Source: Cypionkella sp. | Lineage (GTDB): Bacteria; Pseudomonadota; Alphaproteobacteria; Rhodobacterales; Rhodobacteraceae | DNA length: 6,979 nt | Assembly (NCBI GenBank): GCA_018063485.1 | Contig: JAGPBG010000114.1 | Location: forward strand, 1 to 6,979 | Direction of reading: 5' to 3' | Shown here: in pieces, positions 1 through 5,643 of the stretch | Position numbering within the stretch: position 1 is the stretch's first letter | How the letters are laid out: every line of letters starts with the position of its first letter | The notes under the pieces: generated by a model | Told to the model about the DNA's origin: nothing | Seen by the model: the letters and a program-made list of their open reading frames with translations, nothing else | Database searches by the model: none | Translations under genes and position numbers: made by a program

Positions 1-594
1 GGTGGAGGAAAATCCACGCTGCTGATGACGATTGCCGGATTTCTTGCGCCGGTGCGCGGGTGCGTGTTTTGGAATGGCGACGATTTGGCAGCATTGCCCC
101 CCGGCAAACGGCCGATTACCCTGCTGTTTCAGGACCAGAATCTGTTTCCGCACCTGAGCATTGCGCAAAATCTTGGGCTTGGACTTGATCCGAAATTGCG
201 GCTGTCGGCTGTGGATCGGCAGAAGGTGGACGCGGCCCTGGAACGGGTTGGCTTGGCGGGAATGGGTGCGCGCAAGCCCGCACAACTGTCTGGTGGGCAA
301 CAGGGACGTGCGGCTTTGGCCCGCGCCTTGTTGCGCGCCCGGCCCTTGTTGCTGCTCGATGAGCCGTTCTCGGCGCTGGGCCCGGCGATGAAAGGCGAGA
401 TGTTGAAACTGGTTCAGGAGGTGGCGCAAGCGACAGGTGCCACCGTGATGATGGTGACCCATGATCCAAAGGATGCGATGGGATTTGCAGATCGGACCAT
501 TCTCGTGGCTGATGGGGTCGCCGCCGCCCCGGTTGCAACGACGGTGCTGTTTGCCAATCCGCCACCTGCCTTGGCGGAATATCTGGGCAAATAG
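1..594 (+). CDS. thiQ: ABC transporter ATP-binding protein, probably thiamine importer subunit ThiQ (5' partial)
   Basis: This is the cytoplasmic ATPase of an ABC importer, most likely the thiamine/thiamine-pyrophosphate importer ThiBPQ. Frame 1 is open from the first base: the fragment starts inside Walker A (GGGKST), followed by the Q-loop (FQDQ, fragment residues 43-46), the ABC signature LSGGQ (96-100), Walker B (LLLLDE, 116-121) and the H-loop (THD, 153-155). The 197 residues present suggest that about 35-40 N-terminal residues lie outside the window, given the usual ThiQ length of about 230. Assignment to ThiQ rests on the short size, absence of a C-terminal regulatory domain, and wording such as LSGGQQGR and EPFSALGP that I associate with alphaproteobacterial ThiQ; thiB and thiP would be expected upstream but cannot be seen. 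It converges on petC. ABC ATPase is certain; the thiamine substrate is an inference. Confidence 0.8.
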   Translation, partial: GGGKSTLLMTIAGFLAPVRGCVFWNGDDLAALPPGKRPITLLFQDQNLFPHLSIAQNLGLGLDPKLRLSAVDRQKVDAALERVGLAGMGARKPAQLSGGQQGRAALARALLRARPLLLLDEPFSALGPAMKGEMLKLVQEVAQATGATVMMVTHDPKDAMGFADRTILVADGVAAAPVATTVLFANPPPALAEYLGK

Positions 595-620
595 GAAAGG
601 CCCCGCGCTGAGGCGGGGCC
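589..620 (-). terminator. Intrinsic terminator downstream of petC (between convergent thiQ and petC)
   Basis: A perfect 8-bp stem, GGCCCCGC (599-606) and GCGGGGCC (613-620), encloses a 6-nt loop. Read on the minus strand it is followed by TTTCCTATTT, so it best serves the petABC transcript. On the plus strand no T tract follows, so it would stop thiQ transcripts less well. It begins 5 nt after the thiQ stop codon and ends 24 nt from the petC stop codon. Confidence 0.8.
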
Positions 621-643
621 AATATGAAACCGTTCCGGATTTA

Positions 644-1432
644 TCAGACGTGCTTTTTGGGCCCCTTGATTCCGGCCCACAATTTCTTGTTGGTCAGATA
701 GAGCAGCGACGCCAGCACGATGAGGAAGATTACCGCCTTGAAACCGGTGGTCTTGCGATCCATCAGCTTGGGCTCAGCGGTCCACATCAGGAAAGCCGAG
801 ACATCTTCCGACATATTGTGCAGCGTTGCCTCATGCCCATCGGCATAGGTGACCTGATCGTCCGAAATCGGTGGCGGCATCTTGATCCAGCCGCCGGGAA
901 AGGCGTGGTTTTCATAGAAGGTTTCGCCAGCTTCTTCCTTGGTTTCGCCGGTGTAGCCGGTCAGGATCGAGTAGATATGCTCGGGACCACCAATCCCGCG
1001 GAACAATTGGGTGATCCCCAAGCCATAAGGGCCAGAGAAACCCTTGCGTGCCTTGGCCATGAGCGACAGATCTGGTGCGCCCGCCCCGGTGTTGGCCGGG
1101 AAATGATCGGAAGGCAGCGCGTCGCGGTCCTCGCCGGTTTCCTTGTCAACGACCTGAAACTGCTTGGCATAGGCACGGACCTGATCTGCCGGCAGGCTGG
1201 GTCCACCCTTGTCGGACAGGGTGCGTATTGCCACATATTGCAGGCCATGGCAGGCCGAACACACTTCGGTAAACACCTGAAGCCCACGTTGAAGCTGATG
1301 CTCATCATAGGTGCCGAACGGGCCCTCAAAGCTGAACGCCACATCATGGGTCTCGCCTTCGCCCGAAGCAAAAGCCGCACCGGTTGTCAGGGCGAGAGCC
1401 GAGACGGCGCTGATCGCGATTTTACGAAACAT
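644..1432 (-). CDS. petC: Cytochrome c1, haem-binding subunit of the cytochrome bc1 complex
   Basis: Cytochrome c1 accepts electrons from the Rieske protein and passes them to soluble or membrane-anchored cytochrome c on the periplasmic side. The 262-residue protein has a Sec signal peptide (1-22, cleavage expected after AFA), the c-type haem site CSACH (58-62), the probable axial methionine M185 in WIKMPPP, and one C-terminal membrane anchor (about 232-247) followed by a basic tail. The ATG at 1432 is chosen because it gives a proper signal peptide and has AAAGGAA upstream; the frame stays open to about 1531 but that would overlap petB. It lies 19 nt after petB and ends at the shared terminator. 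The two haem cysteines are the only cysteines in the protein, unlike R. capsulatus cytochrome c1, which has an additional disulfide pair. Confidence 0.97.
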   Translation of the reverse strand: MFRKIAISAVSALALTTGAAFASGEGETHDVAFSFEGPFGTYDEHQLQRGLQVFTEVCSACHGLQYVAIRTLSDKGGPSLPADQVRAYAKQFQVVDKETGEDRDALPSDHFPANTGAGAPDLSLMAKARKGFSGPYGLGITQLFRGIGGPEHIYSILTGYTGETKEEAGETFYENHAFPGGWIKMPPPISDDQVTYADGHEATLHNMSEDVSAFLMWTAEPKLMDRKTTGFKAVIFLIVLASLLYLTNKKLWAGIKGPKKHV

Positions 1433-1451
1433 CTCAGTCAGTTCCTTTCTC

Positions 1452-2765
1452 TCACTCGGCCGGATCGGCATAGTGCGACTTGAAGTCTTCTTCGATCGTT
1501 GCAGGCTGTGGCAGCGGTTTTTCCAGCACACCCAACAGCGGCAGGATGATCAGAAAGTAAGCAAACCAGTAAGCCGCAGCAATCAGCGAAATCCAGGATG
1601 TCAGGTTTGTTGGAACCTGCGCACCAGCCCACATCAAGACCACGAAGGTGATGCAGAGCAGCCAGAACCATGCCTTGAATCTCGGGCGGTATTTGCCCGA
1701 CCGCACCGAGGAAGTGTCAAGCCAAGGCACCAGGGCCATGACCGCAATCGCGCCAAACATGGCCAGCACGCCGAAGAACTTGGCGTCGATGATGCCAAAG
1801 CTCAGGAACTGGACCAACTGAACCACCCAAACATCGGCGGTAAAGGCACGCAGGATTGCGTAGAATGGCAAGAAGTACCACTCTGGCACGATATGTGCAG
1901 GCGTGGACAGCGGGTTTGCCGGAATGTAGTTATCAGGATCGCCAAGGTAGTTCGGCATGAAGCCGACAACAGCAAAGAAGATCGCGAGAATCACCGCAAG
2001 CGCGAACAGATCCTTGATCACATAATAGGGCCAGAACGGAACGGTGTCCTTTTCCGCCTCGGCCTTGGAGCCACGACGCACTTCAACGCCGGTTGGATTG
2101 TTGTTTCCGGTATTGTGGAACGCCCAGATATGAAGGGCGACCAGTGCCGCAATTACGAAGGGCAGAAGATAGTGCAATGAGAAGAAGCGGTTCAGCGTGG
2201 CATTATCAACTGACGGTCCGCCCAGCAGCCAGGTCTGGATCGCATCACCTACGCCAGGGATCGCGCCGAACAGGCCAGTGATCACCGTGGCACCCCAGAA
2301 TGACATCTGACCCCAAGGCAGTACATAGCCCATGAAGCCTGTCGCCATCATTGCCAGATAGATCAGCATACCAATGATCCAGGTAACCTCGCGCGGGGCC
2401 TTGTAACTGCCGTAGTATAGTCCGCGGAAGATGTGCAGATAGACTGCGAAGAAGAACAGTGACGCGCCGTTGCCATGAAGATAGCGCAACATATAGCCGC
2501 CATTCACATCCCGCATGATGTGTTCAACGCTGGCAAAGGCCAGATCAACATGCGGTGTATAATGCATGGCCAGGACGATGCCGGTCACGATTTGCAGAAC
2601 TAGGCAGAATGCCAGAACGATGCCCCAGATCCACATCCAGTTCAGGTTTTTTGGCGTGGGAATCATCAGCGTGTCATAAACCATGCTGACGATGGGCAGA
2701 CGCTTGTGCAGCCAGGTCTGAAAACCCGGCTTTGGTTCATAATGGTCGTGCGGAATTCCGGCCAT
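1452..2765 (-). CDS. petB: Cytochrome b, core membrane subunit of the cytochrome bc1 complex
   Basis: Cytochrome b holds the low- and high-potential b haems and forms the quinol-oxidising Qo and quinone-reducing Qi sites. The 437-residue protein has the expected eight hydrophobic helices and all four haem ligands, H97, H111, H198 and H212, at the same numbers as R. capsulatus cytochrome b. The Qo-site elements are present: G158 in FWGATVITG and PEWY at 294-297. A segment around 309-330 ([20 protein letters not shown]) matches the extra loop/helix of bacterial cytochrome b that mitochondria lack. The ATG at 2765 gives the family N-terminus [11 protein letters not shown] and has GAGGAA 6 nt upstream, overlapping the petA stop codon. 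An in-frame GTG at 2780 would overlap petA by 4 nt but adds non-conserved residues. This is the b subunit of a one-piece bc1 type, not the split b6/subunit IV type. Confidence 0.98.
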   Translation of the reverse strand: MAGIPHDHYEPKPGFQTWLHKRLPIVSMVYDTLMIPTPKNLNWMWIWGIVLAFCLVLQIVTGIVLAMHYTPHVDLAFASVEHIMRDVNGGYMLRYLHGNGASLFFFAVYLHIFRGLYYGSYKAPREVTWIIGMLIYLAMMATGFMGYVLPWGQMSFWGATVITGLFGAIPGVGDAIQTWLLGGPSVDNATLNRFFSLHYLLPFVIAALVALHIWAFHNTGNNNPTGVEVRRGSKAEAEKDTVPFWPYYVIKDLFALAVILAIFFAVVGFMPNYLGDPDNYIPANPLSTPAHIVPEWYFLPFYAILRAFTADVWVVQLVQFLSFGIIDAKFFGVLAMFGAIAVMALVPWLDTSSVRSGKYRPRFKAWFWLLCITFVVLMWAGAQVPTNLTSWISLIAAAYWFAYFLIILPLLGVLEKPLPQPATIEEDFKSHYADPAE

Positions 2766-2776
2766 GATTTTGTTCC

Positions 2777-3337
2777 TCACCCGAGTTTGATTGTGGTTTC
2801 GTTTTCGAATTTAGCCACCGGAACCGGCAGGTTGCGCGGTGCGGGGCCTTTGCGAATTCGACCGGCCGAGTCATAGTGCGAGCCGTGGCAGGGGCAGAAC
2901 CAGCCGCCAAATTCGCCAGCGTTGCCAAGCGGGACGCAACCCAAATGGGTGCAGACGCCCATCATCACCAGCCATTCACCGGCTTCATCCAGCGTGCGGT
3001 TCTTGTCATCCGCGTCGGCAGTGGCATCAATATTCGCGTTTTCGGCATTGGTATCGACCAGATCGCTCAGCTTTACCGAACGGGCCAGATCAATATCGGC
3101 CTGGGTGCGACGACGGACAAAGACCGGCTTGCCGCGCCATTTCACGGTGAGCTGGGTGCCAACCTCAACGCCGCTGACATCCACCATGATCGAAGCCAAC
3201 GCCCGGACATCGGCGGCCGGGTTCATTTGGTTCACCAGCGGCCATACGGCGGCACCGGTTGCCACGACGCCAGCACCGGCGGTTGCGTAATACAGGAAAT
3301 CCCTGCGGTTGCCCGAGTGATCATCAGTTTGGGACAC
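2777..3337 (-). CDS. petA: Ubiquinol-cytochrome c reductase iron-sulfur subunit (Rieske protein)
   Basis: The Rieske [2Fe-2S] protein takes one electron from ubiquinol at the Qo site and moves to deliver it to cytochrome c1. The 186-residue protein has a twin-arginine motif (NRRDFLYY, 10-17) before its single N-terminal membrane helix (about 19-36), which fits Tat-dependent insertion, then a hinge rich in A/D, then the cluster-binding loops CTHLGC (129-134) and CPCHGSHY (148-155). C129, H131, C148 and H151 should ligate the cluster, and C134-C150 should form the disulfide. S153 and Y155, which tune the redox potential in homologues, are retained. I chose the GTG at 3337: it gives the usual length and N-terminus ([13 protein letters not shown]) and has GAAGGGAG 8 nt upstream. 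The frame is open to 3430 with an ATG, but those 31 extra residues look unlike the family. First gene of petABC. Confidence 0.97.
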   Translation of the reverse strand: MSQTDDHSGNRRDFLYYATAGAGVVATGAAVWPLVNQMNPAADVRALASIMVDVSGVEVGTQLTVKWRGKPVFVRRRTQADIDLARSVKLSDLVDTNAENANIDATADADDKNRTLDEAGEWLVMMGVCTHLGCVPLGNAGEFGGWFCPCHGSHYDSAGRIRKGPAPRNLPVPVAKFENETTIKLG

Positions 3338-3345
3338 GAGAACTT

Positions 3346-3353
3346 CTCCCTTC
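3346..3353 (-). promoter_or_regulatory. petA ribosome-binding site
   Basis: GAAGGGAG on the minus strand lies 8 nt before the GTG at 3337. It decides the petA start in favour of this GTG over the upstream ATG at 3430, and sits one base from the arm of the leader inverted repeat. Confidence 0.75.
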
Positions 3354-3354
3354 A

Positions 3355-3410
3355 AAGGTCGCGGGGCAACAGGCCCATATATTGATTGGGCCACAGTTTC
3401 CTGCGACCTT
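3355..3410 (-). promoter_or_regulatory. Concentric double inverted repeat in the petA leader
   Basis: Outer arms AAGGTCGC (3355-3362) and GCGACCTT (3403-3410) are perfect 8-bp complements. Inside them GGCCCA (3372-3377) and TGGGCC (3387-3392) form a 6-bp stem with a 9-nt AT-rich loop. The two repeats share the same centre (near 3382). In the petA mRNA this would be a two-tier hairpin ending one base before the Shine-Dalgarno sequence. It could be an RNA structure controlling translation or an operator; the sequence alone does not decide. Confidence 0.55.
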
Positions 3411-3419
3411 GCACGGCGG

Positions 3420-3448
3420 GTTTTAGACAAGGAAAGCCGGGTCGTCCA
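3420..3448 (-). promoter_or_regulatory. Candidate sigma70-type promoter of petABC
   Basis: On the minus strand TGGACG (3448-3443) and TAAAAC (3425-3420) are separated by exactly 17 nt, each matching 4 of 6 consensus bases. Transcription would begin near 3413, so the leader would start right at the outer arm of the inverted repeat. No better pair was seen in the 256-nt gap, but this is a visual match only. Confidence 0.4.
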
Positions 3449-3593
3449 GCGAACAAAGGCGCAGAGAGGCGGCAGAATTCAGCTTTTCCCCCTTTGCGAC
3501 CTTGAAGCTACAGAAAACTCTCCAATCAGCGCCATCTTCGCCGGGATCCCAACATAATCAAGACCCTTGGTAAAGCCCTTGGCTGGCTGCGGC

Positions 3594-4196
3594 TCACGCT
3601 GCTGGCGGTTCCGTTGCTTTCATCGAGGGACGGCGGGAAAATTCCGCAGCCCAGGCGGCCAGGTGCGGCCTGCCGTCCTGCCAATTTCGCGCGGAATGTC
3701 GGAAATCGAGATAGGCGAGTGCCGAGGCGAGGGCGATCTGGCCAATGTTCAGCGGCCCCATGTTTTGCGCCTTCGGTTCGATGCCATCGAGGGCCCGTGT
3801 GATCTTGGCCCATTGCCCCTCAAGCCATTCGGGAAAGCGCAAGCCTTCCGGGCGCAGGCGTATTTCATAGGCCATTGATACTGCCGCATCCAGAATACCG
3901 TCAGCGGTAGCTTCCAGCACCAGCACCGGCCAAAGCGCGGCACCTTTGGGATAAAGCCCGGCGCCCGAGATTTCATCCAGGTAACGGCTGATAACCCGGC
4001 TGTCGTAAAGCGCGCCCTGATTTGTGGTCAGACAGGGAATCTTGCCCAGGGGATTGAGCTGCACGGGCATTGTGCCCGGATCAAGAGGGGTTCCGGCAAC
4101 AACAACTTCCTCAACATGCTCGGTCAGACCGGATTCGCGGACCTGCACCGAAATCTTGCGGCCAAAGGGCGTGGTGGGCGAAGTGTAAAGCTGCAT
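3594..4196 (-). CDS. Glutathione S-transferase family protein, YibF-like
   Basis: A cytosolic GST-fold protein of 200 residues; the family conjugates glutathione to electrophiles or acts as a thiol reductase or peroxidase, and the substrate here is unknown. The N-terminal thioredoxin-like domain (about 1-80) shows YTSPTTPFGRK with a candidate active-site serine (S6), the cis-proline region NPLGKIP (P54) and the glutathione-binding turn DSRVI (65-69). The all-helical C-terminal domain carries EATADGILDA and ALAYLDFR and ends in ATEPPAA. The overall pattern resembles E. coli YibF as I remember it. ATGs at 4229, 4217, 4199 and 4196 are possible; I prefer 4196 (or 4199) because GAAAGG stands 4-7 nt upstream and the product then begins MQLYTSP like its relatives. 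It sits alone between rpmJ and petA with no visible terminator before the petA promoter region. Confidence 0.9.
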   Translation of the reverse strand: MQLYTSPTTPFGRKISVQVRESGLTEHVEEVVVAGTPLDPGTMPVQLNPLGKIPCLTTNQGALYDSRVISRYLDEISGAGLYPKGAALWPVLVLEATADGILDAAVSMAYEIRLRPEGLRFPEWLEGQWAKITRALDGIEPKAQNMGPLNIGQIALASALAYLDFRHSARNWQDGRPHLAAWAAEFSRRPSMKATEPPAA

Positions 4197-4233
4197 CATC
4201 TGGCCTTTCGTGGGCATGGATCGAATCACCGAC

Positions 4234-4261
4234 AGCCTAGCAATCCCCGCTGCCCCGGCAA
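4234..4261 (-). promoter_or_regulatory. Candidate promoter of the glutathione S-transferase gene
   Basis: Minus-strand TTGCCG (4261-4256) and TAGGCT (4239-4234) are 16 nt apart, predicting a leader of about 30 nt. The -10 box is weak. The strong rpmJ terminator just upstream makes a separate promoter here likely. Confidence 0.3.
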
Positions 4262-4289
4262 CGGCACTATTTCAAGGCGGCGAGTCCAA

Positions 4290-4327
4290 AGGGAAAGAAA
4301 AAGCCGCCACAGATTGCTCTGGGCGGC
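4290..4327 (-). terminator. Intrinsic terminator downstream of rpmJ
   Basis: Minus strand: GCCGCC (4327-4322) and CAGA (4321-4318) pair with TCTG (4313-4310) and GGCGGC (4308-4303) around a GCAA tetraloop (4317-4314), leaving one bulged base (4309). The stem is followed directly by TTTTTCTTT. It starts 23 nt after the rpmJ stop codon and is the clearest terminator in the window. Confidence 0.9.
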
Positions 4328-4350
4328 CTATTCCACACTGAAAAGCGCGC

Positions 4351-4476
4351 TCAACCCTGACGGGCCTTGTAGCGCTTTTGCGTCTTGTTGATCACATAGA
4401 CGCGGCCTTTACGGCGCACGACTTGGCAATCGCGATGACGCGTCTTCAGCGAACGGAGCGAGTTTGCAACCTTCAT
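4351..4476 (-). CDS. rpmJ: 50S ribosomal protein L36
   Basis: L36 is the smallest protein of the large ribosomal subunit and is bound to 23S rRNA. The 41-residue product is strongly basic: it begins [19 protein letters not shown] and ends KRYKARQG. Its only cysteine is C17, so it belongs to the zinc-free L36 type with the longer N-terminus, as usual in alphaproteobacteria, rather than the four-ligand zinc form. The ATG at 4476 has AGGGAG about 7 nt upstream. It is downstream of tRNA-Val on the same strand and is followed by a strong terminator. Only 70 nt separate it from the tRNA, nearly all occupied by two hairpins, so its promoter may be that of the tRNA. Confidence 0.97.
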   Translation of the reverse strand: MKVANSLRSLKTRHRDCQVVRRKGRVYVINKTQKRYKARQG

Positions 4477-4494
4477 GGCTGTCTCCCTTGTCGC

Positions 4495-4510
4495 GGCGCG
4501 TCTTCGCGCC
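4495..4510 (-). promoter_or_regulatory. Hairpin in the rpmJ leader
   Basis: Minus-strand GGCGCG-AAGA-CGCGCC forms a 6-bp all-GC stem with a 4-nt loop, ending 18 nt before the rpmJ start codon and close upstream of its Shine-Dalgarno sequence. No T tract follows, so it is not a terminator; it could be a leader structure or a processing signal. Confidence 0.5.
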
Positions 4511-4515
4511 AGTTG

Positions 4516-4543
4516 AAAACCGTTGCTTTCCGAGGAAAGCGGT
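4516..4543 (-). terminator. Terminator-like hairpin after tRNA-Val
   Basis: Minus-strand GCTTTC (4540-4535) pairs with GAAAGC (4530-4525) around a CTCG tetraloop. ACC (4543-4541) can extend the stem with GGT (4521-4519) past a 3-nt bulge, and the next bases continue the T run (TTTT, 4519-4516). It begins 3 nt after the tRNA CCA end. It may be a leaky terminator or only a 3' processing structure, because rpmJ follows with little room for its own promoter. Confidence 0.55.
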
Positions 4544-4546
4544 GAA

Positions 4547-4621
4547 TGGTGGGCGGTACTGGGATCGAACCAGTGGCCACTACGATGTCAACGTAGTGCT
4601 CTACCGCTGAGCTAACCGCCC
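4547..4621 (-). tRNA. tRNA-Val, anticodon GAC
   Basis: A complete 75-nt cloverleaf with encoded CCA. On the minus strand the acceptor stem is GGGCGGT with ACCGCCC, the D arm is GCTC/GAGC, the anticodon stem is CTACG/CGTAG around loop TTGACAT (anticodon GAC), the variable loop has 5 nt, and the T arm is ACTGG-TTCGATC-CCAGT. The discriminator is A, followed by CCA at 4549-4547. It should read the valine codons GUC and GUU. All stems pair fully and there is no intron. Confidence 0.97.
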
Positions 4622-4650
4622 ACAGCCTTGCCATTCCGCCCATCCAAACA

Positions 4651-4674
4651 AAAGGACGCGGGCGGAACCGCGTC
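4651..4674 (-). terminator. Terminator-like hairpin upstream of tRNA-Val
   Basis: GACGCGG (4655-4661) and CCGCGTC (4668-4674) form a perfect 7-bp stem with a 6-nt loop. On the minus strand it is followed by CTTTTGTTT. No minus-strand gene lies upstream that needs a terminator, so it could be a leader attenuator of the tRNA transcript, the end of a small RNA, or a stop for antisense transcription. Confidence 0.45.
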
Positions 4675-4686
4675 GGTCTGCGGGGC

Positions 4687-4713
4687 TATAATGGGAGTCG
4701 TGGGGCTGATCAA
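4687..4713 (-). promoter_or_regulatory. AT-rich promoter-like box in the divergent intergenic region
   Basis: The plus strand has a perfect TATAAT at 4687-4692, which could be the -10 of the downstream hydrolase gene (75 nt ahead), but no -35-like sequence lies at the right distance. On the minus strand the same box (ATTATA) has TTGATC at 4713-4708 with a 15-nt spacer and a GC-rich stretch after it, as in tRNA promoters. I prefer the minus-strand reading but the strand is uncertain. Confidence 0.35.
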
Positions 4714-4767
4714 GGGGTTTCAGCAGCAAGAAATTTATCGCACAGTACGATTCCAAAGGAAGAGCGC

Positions 4768-5643
4768 ATGTCATCGGAAGTCTTTCGCCTGTTCCACCCT
4801 CCCCGGCAAGACACTTCGGTGATCTTCGCCTCTCCGCATTCCGGGCGCGATTATGGGGCCGCTTTTCTGGAACAAAGCCAACTTGACGGCCAAATTCTGC
4901 GATCCTCGGAGGATGCCTTCGTTGAGGAATTGTTCGCCGCAGCCGCTGAACTTGGAGCGCCACTGTTGGCGGCACGGGTGCCCCGCGCCTATATTGATCT
5001 GAACCGGGCACCTGATGAGTTGGACCCTGCGCTGATCGAGGGCGTGGGAAAGGCTCCGCATAACCCGCGAATCTCGTCGGGGCTGGGGGTGATCCCAAGG
5101 GTTGTTTCGGGCGGGCGCCAGATATATTCGGGCAAACTCCCCCTGGCCGAGGCCGAGGCCCGGTTGCGTGCCTATTGGCACCCCTATCACCAGACGCTGC
5201 GCGATTTGATCGAAACGACGCATCGGCGCTTTGGCCAGGTGATCTTGATTGATTGCCATTCGATGCCGCATGAGGCGATTGCCCATCACAGCCGTCCTGG
5301 GGTGCCTTGTCCGGAAGTGGTTTTAGGGGATCGGTTTGGGGCCTCTGCCGGGCGGGAGGTGATGGAGCAGGTAGAGGCAGCTTTTGCCGGTGCGGGCTTT
5401 CGGGTTGCCCGAAATGCCCCGTTTGCGGGGGCGTTCGTGTCGCAAAGCTATGGGCGGCCTTCGACCCGGCGTCATGTGGTTCAAGTGGAAATTGATCGCT
5501 CGCTGTATATGGACGAGCGGCAAGTGGTGCCCTTGCCGGGATTTGCCGACTTTGGTGCGGTGATCACCAAGGTTATACGCGACGTGGTCAAGATCGGGCG
5601 CGACGGGATTGAATATCATGATCGGCCGCTTGCTGCGGAATGA
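4768..5643 (+). CDS. N-formylglutamate amidohydrolase family protein
   Basis: A 291-residue cytosolic hydrolase of the N-formylglutamate amidohydrolase (HutG-type) family, which removes formate from N-formyl-L-glutamate in the histidine utilisation pathway. Family signatures occur in order: ASPHSGRDY (21-29), RSSEDAFVEELF (45-56), RAYIDLNR (73-80), a glycine-rich GLGVIPRV (105-112), HPYHQTLRD (138-146), IDCHSMP (161-167) and QVEIDRSLYMDE (239-250). The histidines and acidic residues in PHSG and DCHS are the likely metal ligands. The ATG at 4768 has AAGGAAGAG upstream. No other hut genes are visible, so its role in histidine breakdown is unproven; many stand-alone members have unknown substrates. 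Its stop codon directly abuts that of dinB, which runs the other way. Confidence 0.88.
   Translation: MSSEVFRLFHPPRQDTSVIFASPHSGRDYGAAFLEQSQLDGQILRSSEDAFVEELFAAAAELGAPLLAARVPRAYIDLNRAPDELDPALIEGVGKAPHNPRISSGLGVIPRVVSGGRQIYSGKLPLAEAEARLRAYWHPYHQTLRDLIETTHRRFGQVILIDCHSMPHEAIAHHSRPGVPCPEVVLGDRFGASAGREVMEQVEAAFAGAGFRVARNAPFAGAFVSQSYGRPSTRRHVVQVEIDRSLYMDERQVVPLPGFADFGAVITKVIRDVVKIGRDGIEYHDRPLAAE

Larger units (their letters stand above)
3338..3593. other. Intergenic region between the glutathione S-transferase gene and petA
   Basis: These 256 nt separate two minus-strand genes. They contain the petA ribosome-binding site, a concentric double inverted repeat, a candidate promoter, and two direct copies of TGCGACCTTG (3402-3411 and 3495-3504). 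I see no clear intrinsic terminator for the upstream transferase gene. A short minus-strand frame across 3590-3480 translates to protein-like wording (for example AKGFTKGLDYVGIP) but has no plausible start or ribosome-binding site, so I do not call it. Confidence 0.6.

Noticed and set aside
461..1483. Long plus-strand open frame (340 codons) across thiQ and petC
   Set aside because: It is an antisense shadow of petC produced by GC-rich codon use; petC on the minus strand has unmistakable motifs.
1433..1531. In-frame extension of petC upstream of 1432
   Set aside because: It would overlap the end of petB and destroy the clean signal peptide that begins at the ATG at 1432.
1311..2180. Long plus-strand open frame (289 codons) antisense to petB and petC
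   Set aside because: Translation is low-complexity, without hydrophobic or family motifs, and lies entirely opposite cytochrome b and the petC start.
3338..3430. In-frame N-terminal extension of petA starting at an ATG at 3430
   Set aside because: The 31 extra residues are not Rieske-like, would bury the twin-arginine motif deep in the protein, and would cover the candidate promoter and leader. The GTG at 3337 has a good ribosome-binding site and gives the normal length.
3480..3590. Minus-strand short frame with protein-like wording (AKGFTKGLDYVGIP) just after the transferase gene
   Set aside because: It has no start codon with a ribosome-binding site, follows an in-frame stop, and I recognise no family. 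Possibly chance or a decayed remnant.
4628..4822. Plus-strand 64-codon frame overlapping the start of the hydrolase gene
   Set aside because: No ribosome-binding site and no family resemblance; it runs through the hairpin and promoter-like region.
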